A stretch of DNA of 64,000 nucleotides from Hyphomicrobiales bacterium. GTDB lineage: Bacteria; Pseudomonadota; Alphaproteobacteria; Rhizobiales; Phreatobacteraceae. The position numbers were made by a program, and so were the translations under genes. Of this stretch, positions 1 through 7,499 are shown piece by piece. The notes below the pieces were generated by a model. The model was not told where the DNA came from. It saw only the letters and a program-made list of their open reading frames with translations, and made no database searches. Each line of letters begins with the position of its first letter. The stretch's first letter is position 1. The stretch covers positions 248,001-312,000 of the forward strand of contig JAFKKV010000010.1 in NCBI GenBank assembly GCA_017304475.1, given 5' to 3'.

Positions 1-2
1 CC

Positions 3-497
3 GGCATCGCGCTGCCCGATTACGGCCGGAACTGCCGCGTCATCGGCTTCGACCTGTCCTTCGACATGCTGAAGATCGCACGCAAGCGCGTCGACGACGG
101 CCTGCCCCATGTCGAGGGCATCCTCCAGATGGATGCCGGGCGCCTGGCTTTCGCCGACGCCTCCTTCGACTGCGTCGTCGCCATGTTCCTGATCACCGTG
201 GTGCCCGATCCGGAAGGCGTGATGCGCGAATTGAACCGCGTCTGCAAACCCGGCGGCGAGGTCATCCTGGTCAACCATTTCGCCGCCGAGCGTGGTTTCC
301 GCGCGCTGATCGAGAAGGCCGCGGCGCCCTTCGGCGACAAGCTCGGCTGGCATCCCGACTTTCCGTTCTCGCGGGTCACCGGCGAGCCGGAGCTGACGGT
401 GGTGGAAAAGCGCCCGGCGGGTTTCGGCGGCCTGTTCACGCTGGTCCGCTTCAGCAAGGCGGATGTTCCGGCGACCGTCGCGACGGTTGCCGCCTAG
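3..497 (+). CDS. pmtA: PmtA-type phospholipid N-methyltransferase, 5'-truncated
   Basis: The reading frame is open from the window edge, so the start and probably the SAM-binding glycine motif lie upstream. What remains shows a class I SAM methyltransferase core: a VIGFDLS strand ending in the acidic residue expected to bind the SAM ribose, then an FDCVVAMFLITVVPDPE stretch typical of motif II/post-II, and a CKPGGEVILVNHF motif III. The NHF and LGWHPDF segments resemble bacterial phosphatidylethanolamine N-methyltransferases of the PmtA group, which convert PE to phosphatidylcholine at the membrane. The family call is good; the exact substrate is inferred from similarity alone. Confidence 0.7.
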   Translation, partial: GIALPDYGRNCRVIGFDLSFDMLKIARKRVDDGLPHVEGILQMDAGRLAFADASFDCVVAMFLITVVPDPEGVMRELNRVCKPGGEVILVNHFAAERGFRALIEKAAAPFGDKLGWHPDFPFSRVTGEPELTVVEKRPAGFGGLFTLVRFSKADVPATVATVAA

Positions 498-518
498 GCC
501 TTTCCGGGAGCGCGTCGG

Positions 519-1169
519 ATGAGCGGGATCGCCGCGGCAAGCCGGAACGACATCAGCCGGGCCGGGCGCGCGGCTGCCGCCGTCATCGCGCTCGCCACCT
601 GGGTAGCGCTTGCCCTGCAGCTCTGGCTGAGCATTGGCCTGACCCTGCGCAATGGCGGTTCGGTGGCGGGCGGCGTTTTCCTGTTCGTCAGCTATTTCAC
701 CATCCTGACCAACCTGCTGCTCGCAGCCGTGCTGACCGCGCTGGCATTCGGCCGGATTGTCGGCGCCTCGCTCATCGGCGCCGTCACGCTGTTCATCGTC
801 ATTGTTGGCATCGTCTATGCGCTGCTGTTGCGCGCCACCTGGAACCCGCAGGGCTGGCAGAAGGTCGCCGACATGGCGCTGCACGACCTGACGCCGCTGC
901 TGGCGGTCGCCTTCTGGCTCGGTTTCGTGCCCAAGGGGCGGCTCGCCTGGCAGGACGCGGCGCGCTGGCTCCTCTTTCCGCTCGGCTATTTCATCTTCGC
1001 CCTGGCCCGTGGCGCCAGCTCCGGCTGGTGGGCCTATCCCTTCCTCAATGCCGATGCGCTCGGCTACCAGGGCGTGATGATCAACGCGGTCATCCTGACC
1101 CTCGCCTTTCTCGGCCTCGGCCTCTTGCTGGTGGCGATCGACCGCAGCCTCGGCAGAATAGCACGCTGA
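519..1169 (+). CDS. Pr6Pr-family integral membrane protein
   Basis: A 216-residue protein with about six hydrophobic segments spread over nearly the whole length. The YFTILTNLLLA segment, the HDLTPLLA motif in the middle and the GWWAYPFLN motif near the C terminus are the hallmarks of the Pr6Pr family (also called FAR-17a/AIG1-like in bacteria). Function in bacteria is not established. It starts 21 bases after the methyltransferase stop, so the two are probably co-transcribed, which would fit a membrane-lipid role, but that is inference. The next feature downstream is a tRNA gene with its own terminator. Confidence 0.75.
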   Translation: MSGIAAASRNDISRAGRAAAAVIALATWVALALQLWLSIGLTLRNGGSVAGGVFLFVSYFTILTNLLLAAVLTALAFGRIVGASLIGAVTLFIVIVGIVYALLLRATWNPQGWQKVADMALHDLTPLLAVAFWLGFVPKGRLAWQDAARWLLFPLGYFIFALARGASSGWWAYPFLNADALGYQGVMINAVILTLAFLGLGLLLVAIDRSLGRIAR

Positions 1170-1254
1170 CCGCCGGCGGTTCGCCTTGACACCCCTTCGC
1201 ATGGGGCACTATATCCGCGCTCTCCAAACTGCTCAGGCGGTGCGGCACCCCTGG

Positions 1255-1331
1255 GGCGGGGTAGCTCAGTTGGTGAGAGCGCAGGATTCATAACCCTGAG
1301 GTCGGCAGTTCGACTCTGCCTCCCGCTACCA
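1255..1331 (+). tRNA. tRNA-Met (CAT anticodon), elongator type
   Basis: A 77-base cloverleaf with encoded CCA. Acceptor arm GGCGGGG pairs with TCCCGCT using G-U at both ends; D stem GCTC/GAGC; anticodon loop TTCATAA; T stem GGCAG/CTGCC with loop TTCGACT. The anticodon stem CAGGA/CCCTG has an A31-C39 mismatch next to the loop. It lacks initiator features such as the three G-C pairs of the anticodon stem and an unpaired first base. A CAT anticodon could also mean tRNA-Ile2 modified to lysidine; the arm sequences look more like elongator Met of alphaproteobacteria. Confidence 0.88.
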
Positions 1332-1336
1332 ATCAA

Positions 1337-1374
1337 AAAGAGCCACGTTTTCCAATCGGAGAACGTGGCTCTTT
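1337..1374 (+). terminator. Rho-independent terminator after tRNA
   Basis: A perfect 13-bp stem, AAAGAGCCACGTT with AACGTGGCTCTTT, separated by 12 bases and followed by CCTT. It starts six bases after the tRNA CCA end. The T-rich end is part of the stem, so it can also act on minus-strand transcription, though the nearest minus gene ends 120 bases away. Confidence 0.8.
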
Positions 1375-1493
1375 CCTTATGAGTCGCGTGGCAAGGCTTT
1401 TCACAAGTCCCGCATGGGTCCGCGGCGCAGGCGGCAAAGGGCCATGGATCGGGACCGCGGCGACGATCCGCCCCTGCCCGGCCGGAACGCCGC

Positions 1494-3080
1494 TCAGGCG
1501 AGCTTCAGGTTGAAGAACAGCGGAATGGTCGGCGACACGCCCTGAAGATCGCGGCGATGGGCGGTGAGCCGGAGAAACTGGCCGAGCGGCAGGAAGGGCA
1601 CGTCGCGCCAGACCTGCGCTTGGATCTCGCCGCAGATTTCCCGGCGCCGGTCGAAATCCGCTGTCGCCAGCCAGTCGCGACGCAAGTCCTCCAGCCGCGG
1701 CGCGGTCGGCCAGCCGAACCATGAGCCCGTCTCGGTGCCGTTGCCGCGCAGGCCGAGATGCCCCACGGGATCGTCGATGCTGGTGCCCGTCAGGCCGGTG
1801 CAGAAGACGCTCCAGCCGCCTTGATCGACCGGCTCCCGCTTGGCGCGTCGTTGGACGAGCGACCCCCAGTCGAGCGACTGCACGTCCACGTTCAGCCCCG
1901 CCCGGCGCAGCATGTCGGCGCCGACCTGGGTCATCGCGTCGATGACCGGAAAGTCGGCGGCGTTGAGCACGACCACTCTTTCACCGCGATAGCCGGCGGC
2001 CTTGATGTCGGTCCTGACCCGATCGAGGTCGCGCGGGCTGGTGAGGACGTCTAGGCCGATCTCGCTGGCCATCGGCGTGCCCCTGGCGAAAGCACCCACC
2101 CGGTCCCGCCAGGCCTCGGGATCCGTGCCGGCGCTGGCCTCCATGAAGGCTCGCTGGTCGACCGCTCCGAGCAAGGCGCGGCGGATCGCGGGATTGTCGA
2201 ACGGCGGATGCAGGTGATTGAAGCGCATGACGGCGAGTGTCGCGTCCTCCGCATAGCCCACCGCCAGATTGCGCCTCCTGCGCAGAACCGGCGCGATATC
2301 GCTCAGCACGCTCTCGGCCCAATCGACCTCATTGGCCTGGAGCGCGGCCGCCGCGGTCGCCGGGTCCGGCAGAATGCGCCATTCGATGCGATCGAAATGC
2401 GCCACCTTGGCGCCCGCGAGGAAACTCGAACGGGCCTGACGCGGGACATAACCGGCGAAGCGCTCATAGACGACGCGGCTGCCGACCAGCCGTTCCGCCG
2501 GCAGGAACCGGAACGGCCCGCTTCCCACCATTTCGGTGATCTGCTTCGACGGGTCCGTGCCGGCCAGCCGCTCCGGCATGATGGCGGGCAGATAGGAGCC
2601 GCTCTTGCCCAGGGCCTCGGGCAGCAGCGGAAACGGCCGGCTGAGGCGAAAGACGATGGTGCGATCGGTCGGCGCCGCAAGATCCTCGACGGCGTCCATC
2701 AGCGCCGCGCCAAAACCGTCCCGCGCAACCCATCGGCGAAGGCTCGCCACGACATCACGCCCCCGCACAGGCTCGCCGTCGTGAAAGCGCAGGCCTTCCC
2801 GCAATGTCAGCGTCCAGCGCAGGCCGTCCTGCTCGACCACATGGCCCTCGACCATCTGCGGCTGCAGCCGGCCCTCGGCGTCCCGGCCATAAAGCGTGTC
2901 GAAAACCAGCAATCCGTGGATCAGCGTGACCAGGGCGGTCGTGTGGACAGGGTCCAGTCCGGTCAGATCCGCGTGCGGCACGTAGCGCAGGACCCGGGAG
3001 CTCTGGGCCTGCGCCAGGCGCGGCGCGGCCAGCGTGGCGAGGCCGACCGAGGTCGAGCCGAGAAAGTCACGGCGATGCAT
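1494..3080 (-). CDS. ABC transporter substrate-binding protein, family 5 (peptide/nickel type)
   Basis: A 528-residue periplasmic binding protein. The start at 3080 was chosen because it opens with a twin-arginine-like signal, HRRDFLGSTS, followed by a hydrophobic stretch ending in AQA; the same frame stays open about 100 codons further upstream, but that part overlaps the neighbouring gene. Family 5 features are visible: LDPVHTTA near the mature N terminus, LREGLRFHDGEPVRGRDVV around residue 105, and IRRALLGAVDQRAFM in the middle. No permease or ATPase genes lie nearby, so it is an orphan binding protein. It follows the MmgE/PrpD gene by 28 bases and is probably in its operon; the ligand is unknown. 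Confidence 0.85.
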   Translation of the reverse strand: MHRRDFLGSTSVGLATLAAPRLAQAQSSRVLRYVPHADLTGLDPVHTTALVTLIHGLLVFDTLYGRDAEGRLQPQMVEGHVVEQDGLRWTLTLREGLRFHDGEPVRGRDVVASLRRWVARDGFGAALMDAVEDLAAPTDRTIVFRLSRPFPLLPEALGKSGSYLPAIMPERLAGTDPSKQITEMVGSGPFRFLPAERLVGSRVVYERFAGYVPRQARSSFLAGAKVAHFDRIEWRILPDPATAAAALQANEVDWAESVLSDIAPVLRRRRNLAVGYAEDATLAVMRFNHLHPPFDNPAIRRALLGAVDQRAFMEASAGTDPEAWRDRVGAFARGTPMASEIGLDVLTSPRDLDRVRTDIKAAGYRGERVVVLNAADFPVIDAMTQVGADMLRRAGLNVDVQSLDWGSLVQRRAKREPVDQGGWSVFCTGLTGTSIDDPVGHLGLRGNGTETGSWFGWPTAPRLEDLRRDWLATADFDRRREICGEIQAQVWRDVPFLPLGQFLRLTAHRRDLQGVSPTIPLFFNLKLA

Positions 3081-3108
3081 CGGAAAACTCCGGGGGTTGG
3101 CGGGTGGA

Positions 3109-4482
3109 TCAGATTTCGGAGCGGGTCGCGGCAGGTGCGATGGCGGCCGCGAGACCGGCCAGTACTGGCCGGCAGTCCTCGGCCGCGGGAAGGCCCGCCG
3201 CGAGCGCGTGGACTGTCTCCCAGGAGGCTTCGCACCCGGCCCAGCGGCAGCAGTCGCGCGCCTTCGCGCGGATATCGGCCTCCGAAAGCGGATCGGCCAG
3301 CGACCCGCGCAGGGCGTCGATCGACACTTCGAAGGTGCGGCCGTCGCGCGTGATGATCCGTGTCGGCACCGCGAAGCGGCGCAGATCGGCACGCTCGGTG
3401 GCGATCTTCACCCGCGGAAGCCATTCCCGGATAAGCGGGTCGGCGACCCCAGCGGGCGTCAGGTCGGCCAAAGCCAGATGGCCCTGCCACAGCACCCGCG
3501 TCGCGCAATAGGTCAGGCTGAACCGGGCCTGCATGTCGCTGGTGGGCTCATCGAAACGCAGATTGCGCCGGCCGAGCTCCGGGATCACCGTTTCCACCGC
3601 GACCACGCTTGCAGGGTCGATGGCGTGCCGCTCGCGCAGCAAGGCGATGCCGTCGAGCGTCTTGTGCGCGGCCGCGCAGCAGGGAAAGCGCTTGACCAGA
3701 AGCCCATCGGTTTCGATCGCCAGGCTCTCGCCGAGACCGGCCAAGGCCGTTTCGGGCGAAGCCGGCGGACCGTCGAGATGGAGCTCCGCGAAACCCCACG
3801 GCCCGCAAAGCGGCTCCTCGTCGCCCCTCACCCCCGCCTGGGCCAGCCGCGCCGCCAGGACCGCATGATGCGCCGCGATGCCGGCATGGAGCGGCTTCAC
3901 CATCGATCCGAACTGCTTCTTGGAGCCGCCGGCCATGCTCGATGCGATGCTCATGGCCGCCAGGATGGCGGCCGCGTCGAGCTTCAACAGCCGGGCGCAG
4001 GCACCGGCGGTACCGATGGCGCCGATCGTCGATGTGGCGTGCCAGCCGAGCTCATAGTGCCGGGGCAGCATGAGGCGGCCGATCCGCGCCTGAAGCTCCA
4101 AGCCGATGCAATAGGCATCGACGATCGCCGCTCCCGACAATCCCTCCTCCTCCGCCAATGCCAGGAGAGCGGGCACCAGCACCGCGGTGGCATGGGTCAG
4201 CCCGGGGGCGAAATTGTCGTCGAAATCCAGCGCATGGGCGGCGGTGCCGTTGACCAGCGCCGCCAGGGCCGGAGTGAGACGGGGACCCGCGAAGGCGAGG
4301 CAAGCGCCGCGGCCCGCCGCTCCCACCCCGGCGGCGACCGCTTTGGTCGCCTCGTCTCCGGCGCCCGCGACCATGCAGGACACGATGTCGATAATGGCGG
4401 CGCCGGCGATGCGGGCGGCGGCCGGGCGGTGCCGCCCGTCGGCCCCTGCGGCCCAGGACGCGAGATCTGCGGTAAAGGACAT
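3109..4482 (-). CDS. MmgE/PrpD family protein
   Basis: A 457-residue protein of the normal family length. The start at 4482 gives a standard N terminus; the same frame stays open upstream but is not typical of the family. Recognisable motifs are GTAAHALDFDDN (about residue 85), the family's most conserved segment, GWHATSTIGAIG, and KPLHAGIAAHHAVLAA. Characterised members are 2-methylcitrate dehydratase (PrpD), cis-aconitate decarboxylase and iminodisuccinate epimerase, so a dehydratase, decarboxylase or epimerase acting on a small polycarboxylate is expected. There are no prpB or prpC genes beside it, which argues against a propionate-pathway PrpD. It lies between a LysR gene upstream and a binding protein gene downstream on the same strand. 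Confidence 0.85.
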   Translation of the reverse strand: MSFTADLASWAAGADGRHRPAAARIAGAAIIDIVSCMVAGAGDEATKAVAAGVGAAGRGACLAFAGPRLTPALAALVNGTAAHALDFDDNFAPGLTHATAVLVPALLALAEEEGLSGAAIVDAYCIGLELQARIGRLMLPRHYELGWHATSTIGAIGTAGACARLLKLDAAAILAAMSIASSMAGGSKKQFGSMVKPLHAGIAAHHAVLAARLAQAGVRGDEEPLCGPWGFAELHLDGPPASPETALAGLGESLAIETDGLLVKRFPCCAAAHKTLDGIALLRERHAIDPASVVAVETVIPELGRRNLRFDEPTSDMQARFSLTYCATRVLWQGHLALADLTPAGVADPLIREWLPRVKIATERADLRRFAVPTRIITRDGRTFEVSIDALRGSLADPLSEADIRAKARDCCRWAGCEASWETVHALAAGLPAAEDCRPVLAGLAAAIAPAATRSEI

Positions 4483-4601
4483 GGCGGCGATCGTTCCCGG
4501 CAATGCCACGGTCGAGGCGACCGTCGCGGCTTCAGCCGGCGCGCACTGTCCGCGCCGCTGCTCCATGCCGTCCAATGCCGAGATGTGCGGGCGGCATACC
4601 C

Positions 4602-5531
4602 TCAGCCTATGGCGGCCTTGCGCGGCAGCGGCGCCTCGTCCTCCAGGATCGGCCGCAGGGCATCGGCCAGGATCTCGAGGAAAGCCTCTCGGATCGCGCT
4701 TGGCGGCGCTTCCAGGCGCCAGAAGGCGAACAGCCCGAATTCGATCTCGGGTCTCAGGTCCCGGACGGCGAGGCCGGGCGCGCGTGCCAGCGACGCGGCG
4801 GCGGCCTTGTCGATGATCGAAAGGTAGCCGAAGGAGCGCACGAGGTTTTCGACAAGCAGCGGCGAACCGATCGTCAGCCGGATGTCGGGTTGGATCCCCT
4901 GGCTGTCGAAGCGCGCCGTCAGCAGGCGGCCGAGCGGCCCGACCCGTCCCCACAGAATGGCCGGGAAACGGGCATAATCGGCAAGCTCGACCACCCGCTC
5001 CGCCGCCAGCGGATGCGTCGCCGGCATGACCGCGACGAAACCCGAGCGGCCCAGTGGCCGCGCCTCGACGCCGGGCGGCGGCGCAAGATCGGCCGCGATG
5101 CAGATATCGGCCCGGCGGCATTCGAGGGAATTGAGCTGTTCGTCCAGCCCCTGGGCGTCGAGCGCCAGCTCGAGATCCGGGAAACGGCTCTGAAGCCGCT
5201 TGAGCACCGTGGGGAGCAAGGTGATCGTCAGGTGATGCGGGCCGACGACGGCAAGCCGCTCGCCACCCCCTTTCTTGAGATTGCGCGCCACCTGGGAGGT
5301 TCGCTTGACGCGCGCGAAGATCTCGTCGACCTCATGGATGAGAACCTGGGCTTCCGCCGTCGGCCTCGCGCGGCCTTCGCTGCGCTCGAACAGCGCATAG
5401 CCGAGCTGGTCTTCCAGATGGCGGAGCATGCGGCTGGCGGCCGGCTGGGAAATGTGAAGGGCCGCGGCCCCTGCGGTGATGCTGCCCGCCCAATAGATTT
5501 CCCTGAACAATGCCAGGCCGCGCAGATGCAT
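4602..5531 (-). CDS. LysR-family transcriptional regulator
   Basis: A 309-residue regulator. The winged helix-turn-helix occupies residues 1-60, with LRGLALFREIYWAGSITAGA and QPAASRMLRHLEDQLGYALF, followed by the usual linker helix and a substrate-binding co-inducer domain to the C terminus (VVGPHHLTITLLPTVL onward). The start at 5531 places the motif at the normal distance from the N terminus; an in-frame extension upstream is rejected. It precedes MmgE/PrpD by 119 bases on the same strand and probably controls it and the binding protein. The inducer may be the transported substrate, which is unknown. Confidence 0.9.
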   Translation of the reverse strand: MHLRGLALFREIYWAGSITAGAAALHISQPAASRMLRHLEDQLGYALFERSEGRARPTAEAQVLIHEVDEIFARVKRTSQVARNLKKGGGERLAVVGPHHLTITLLPTVLKRLQSRFPDLELALDAQGLDEQLNSLECRRADICIAADLAPPPGVEARPLGRSGFVAVMPATHPLAAERVVELADYARFPAILWGRVGPLGRLLTARFDSQGIQPDIRLTIGSPLLVENLVRSFGYLSIIDKAAAASLARAPGLAVRDLRPEIEFGLFAFWRLEAPPSAIREAFLEILADALRPILEDEAPLPRKAAIG

Positions 5532-5693
5532 TGCCGCCCCACCTCGCCAACACCGCTTGGGCGACCATTGCAGGAAATCGAAGCCTTGGCCACGGCCGCC
5601 CGGCTCATGGCGGCCAGTGAACCCCGGCTCCCGAATGCCGGCGGCCGCCGCGCCGCCGAGGGCGGCGGGCGGCGCCTGTCCCATGCGTTCGGC

Positions 5694-6320
5694 TCACGCC
5701 GCGCGGCGTTGATGCTCGGCCCATTCCTGCGCCACCGCAGCGGCGACCGTCGGCCGGGCGAGCTGCCGCTTGTGATAGGCTGCGACCGCGGGCCATTGCC
5801 TCAGGTCCGTGCCGACATGGCGGAACCAGTTGAGCAGCACCACCAGATAGGCATCCGCCACGGTAAAGCTGTCGCCGATCAGATAGTCCCGGTCGCCGAG
5901 CCGGCGGGCGATCGCGTCGAGCGTCGGCGAGAGCAGCGCCCTCGCCCTGTCCTTGACCTCGTCCGGCGACCTGGCTGCCAGAAGCGGGCTGAAGACGCGC
6001 TTGTGCACCTCCGTCGACAGATAGTTCAGCACGTCGATCAGTTGATAGCGCTCGGTCGTGCCCCAGGCCGGCGCGAGTTTCGCCTCGGGTTTCTGATCGG
6101 CCAGATATTGCAGGACCGAGGGGCCCTCGTTCAGCACCTCGCCGGAAGGAAGCCTCAGCGCCGGCACATAGCCATTGGGCGAAATGCTCCAATAGTCCTC
6201 GCCGTCATCGGTCAGCTTGGCGCGGGTGTCGACATAGTGCACCGTCACCGGCAGGCCGGCTTCCAGGACGGTGATATGCGAGGCGAGCGAGCAGGCCATG
6301 GGTGAAGCGTAAAGGTGCAT
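5694..6320 (-). CDS. Glutathione S-transferase
   Basis: A 208-residue cytosolic GST. The N-terminal thioredoxin-like domain starts MHLYASPMACS, where Ser or Cys near residue 10-12 would activate glutathione, and carries the cis-proline motif NGYVPAL followed by EGPSVLQYLAD, the glutathione-contacting segment. The C-terminal helical domain has SFTVADAYLVVLLNW, the conserved N-capping box. A strong ribosome binding site, GGGAGGTCACC, precedes the start. It is divergent from a TetR gene 73 bases away, and two operator-like repeats lie in the gap, so TetR control of this gene is likely. The physiological electrophile is unknown. Confidence 0.92.
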   Translation of the reverse strand: MHLYASPMACSLASHITVLEAGLPVTVHYVDTRAKLTDDGEDYWSISPNGYVPALRLPSGEVLNEGPSVLQYLADQKPEAKLAPAWGTTERYQLIDVLNYLSTEVHKRVFSPLLAARSPDEVKDRARALLSPTLDAIARRLGDRDYLIGDSFTVADAYLVVLLNWFRHVGTDLRQWPAVAAYHKRQLARPTVAAAVAQEWAEHQRRAA

Positions 6321-6334
6321 GGTGACCTCCCTGA

Positions 6335-6358
6335 GTTTTATACGATACGGTACATAAC
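6335..6358. promoter_or_regulatory. Operator-like site A between GST and TetR genes
   Basis: An imperfect 24-base palindrome with outer GTT/AAC and inner TAC/GTA half-sites. It shares the ACGGTACA core and the flanking TTTTAT and AAC with a second copy at 6389-6412. It lies 15 bases upstream of the GST start, in the place expected for a repressor of that gene. Confidence 0.5.
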
Positions 6359-6388
6359 TAGAGCGTCCTATCGCGAAAGCGTCAACTG

Positions 6389-6412
6389 ATTTTATGCAAG
6401 ACGGTACAAAAC
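6389..6412. promoter_or_regulatory. Operator-like site B overlapping the TetR start
   Basis: The second copy of the repeat in the GST/TetR gap, with the same TTTTAT, ACGGTACA and AAC elements. It covers the first possible TetR start codon (6394) and ends just before the second in-frame ATG (6415), which suits autorepression. Confidence 0.45.
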
Positions 6413-7047
6413 AAATGAAGCGCCCCCCGGGACGACCGCGCTCCTTCACGGAGGCCGAGGTGCTGTCGCGCGTCCGCGCCGTGTTCCTGGAAAAGGGCTT
6501 CTCGGCCGCCTCGGTCGACGACCTCGCCAAGGCCGCCGGTCTCAACCGGCCGAGCCTCTATGCCGCCTTCGGCAACAAAGAGCAGCTCTATCTCGCCGTG
6601 CTTAGCCATTACGGCACGCAGAGCGTCGCCGGGATCGACGCGATCATGGCGGGCGACGACCCGATCGAGGAGCGGCTGAACCGGCTCTATCGCGCGGCGA
6701 TCCGCCTCTATACCGCGCCGCCACGGGCCCAGGGCTGCATGATCGTGGGAACCGCCTCGGTGGAGGCGCCGACCCATCCCGATATCGCAAAAGCCGCGGC
6801 GACCTTTATCGCGGGCAACGAAAAGGCGCTGGAGCGGGCCTTTGCCAGGGCGGTCGCGGCGGACGGGCTCACCGCCGAGCCGTCGCCGGCGGCCCGCGCC
6901 CGGCTCGGCGGCGCCATTTTCGATACGCTTGCCGTCAGGGCGCGCATCGGTGCCGAGATCGGCGACCTCGAAGCCTTCGCCGCTTCCGCGGTCGTCCTGA
7001 TCTGCGCACCGCAGGCGCCGGCGAGGCCGACGACATCAACGCGGTAA
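6394..7047 (+). CDS. TetR-family transcriptional regulator
   Basis: A 217-residue regulator. Residues 10-60 carry the TetR DNA-binding domain: RGRPRSF-like basic N terminus (PPGRPRSFTEAEVL), then FSAASVDDLAKAAGLNRPSLYAAFGNKEQLYLAVL, the helix-turn-helix. The C-terminal ligand domain contains GCMIVGTASVEAP, common in the AcrR/TetR_C group seen beside oxidoreductase and GST genes. Neither the ATG at 6394 nor the in-frame ATG at 6415 has a clear ribosome binding site; 6415 would give a more usual N terminus and would leave operator site B wholly upstream. It is divergent from the GST gene and probably represses it and itself. Confidence 0.88.
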   Translation: MQDGTKQMKRPPGRPRSFTEAEVLSRVRAVFLEKGFSAASVDDLAKAAGLNRPSLYAAFGNKEQLYLAVLSHYGTQSVAGIDAIMAGDDPIEERLNRLYRAAIRLYTAPPRAQGCMIVGTASVEAPTHPDIAKAAATFIAGNEKALERAFARAVAADGLTAEPSPAARARLGGAIFDTLAVRARIGAEIGDLEAFAASAVVLICAPQAPARPTTSTR

Positions 7048-7169
7048 ACGAACGAGTATATATTTCCAGGTACAGTCGTTCTTCGACCGAGATCACCGGC
7101 ATGCTTGAGTGCATCGAGGCGGACTCTCAGCCTGCCTGTGGGTCAGCGAGATAACCATACCGGCAATGG

Positions 7170-7194
7170 GCAATTGCTTAATTGCTAAAATTGC
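7170..7194 (+). promoter_or_regulatory. AATTGC repeats upstream of the carrier-protein operon
   Basis: In a locally AT-rich patch, GCAATT and AATTGC form an inverted pair with a 4-base gap (7170-7185), and AATTGC occurs three times at 7172, 7180 and 7189, about one every 8-9 bases. The patch lies 50-75 bases before the first gene of the operon. Promoter or operator function is inferred from position and composition. Confidence 0.35.
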
Positions 7195-7245
7195 GCCTAT
7201 TCATCCCCCCAGGAACGGGGATGGGCTCGAAGGGGACCGTCCGAC

Positions 7246-7497
7246 ATGACGACAGAGATCCGCAGCATCATCGCCAGGACCGTCGAGCTGCCCGCCGGCA
7301 TCGACAGCCTGACCGATACCTCCGACCTCTATGAGGCCGGCATGACGTCGTTTGGCTCCGTGCAGCTCATGCTGGCGCTCGAGGAAGCCTTCGACATCGA
7401 ATTTCCCGAGCGGATGCTGAACCGCAAGCTGTTCTCGTCCGTTTCGTCGATCAGTGCCGCCCTGAAAGAGCTTGTCGCCGAACGGGCGGAGAATTGA
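7246..7497 (+). CDS. Acyl-carrier-like protein, probable aminoacyl carrier
   Basis: An 83-residue four-helix carrier protein of the phosphopantetheine-binding family. The modification site is in AGMTSFGSVQLMLALEEAF, where Ser35 aligns with the Ser of the usual DSL motif, here changed to TSF. The acidic helix II after it is kept, as is the FPERMLN segment. It is the first gene of a tight operon; the next start is two bases after its stop. Two genes on is an amino acid:[carrier protein] ligase, so this is most likely that enzyme's substrate, carrying glycine or alanine as a thioester. A dedicated phosphopantetheinyl transferase is not present in the window. Confidence 0.88.
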   Translation: MTTEIRSIIARTVELPAGIDSLTDTSDLYEAGMTSFGSVQLMLALEEAFDIEFPERMLNRKLFSSVSSISAALKELVAERAEN

Positions 7498-7499
7498 CC

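Noticed and set aside
1255..1331. Possible integration site at the tRNA gene
   Set aside because: No integrase, no repeated tRNA end and no mobile genes are seen on either side.
3081..3392. 104-codon N-terminal extension of the binding protein
   Set aside because: It overlaps MmgE/PrpD and would bury the clear signal peptide that starts at 3080.
3034..6305. Long plus-strand frames across the MmgE/PrpD, LysR and GST genes
   Set aside because: They cross several real minus genes and show no motif, signal or ribosome binding site.
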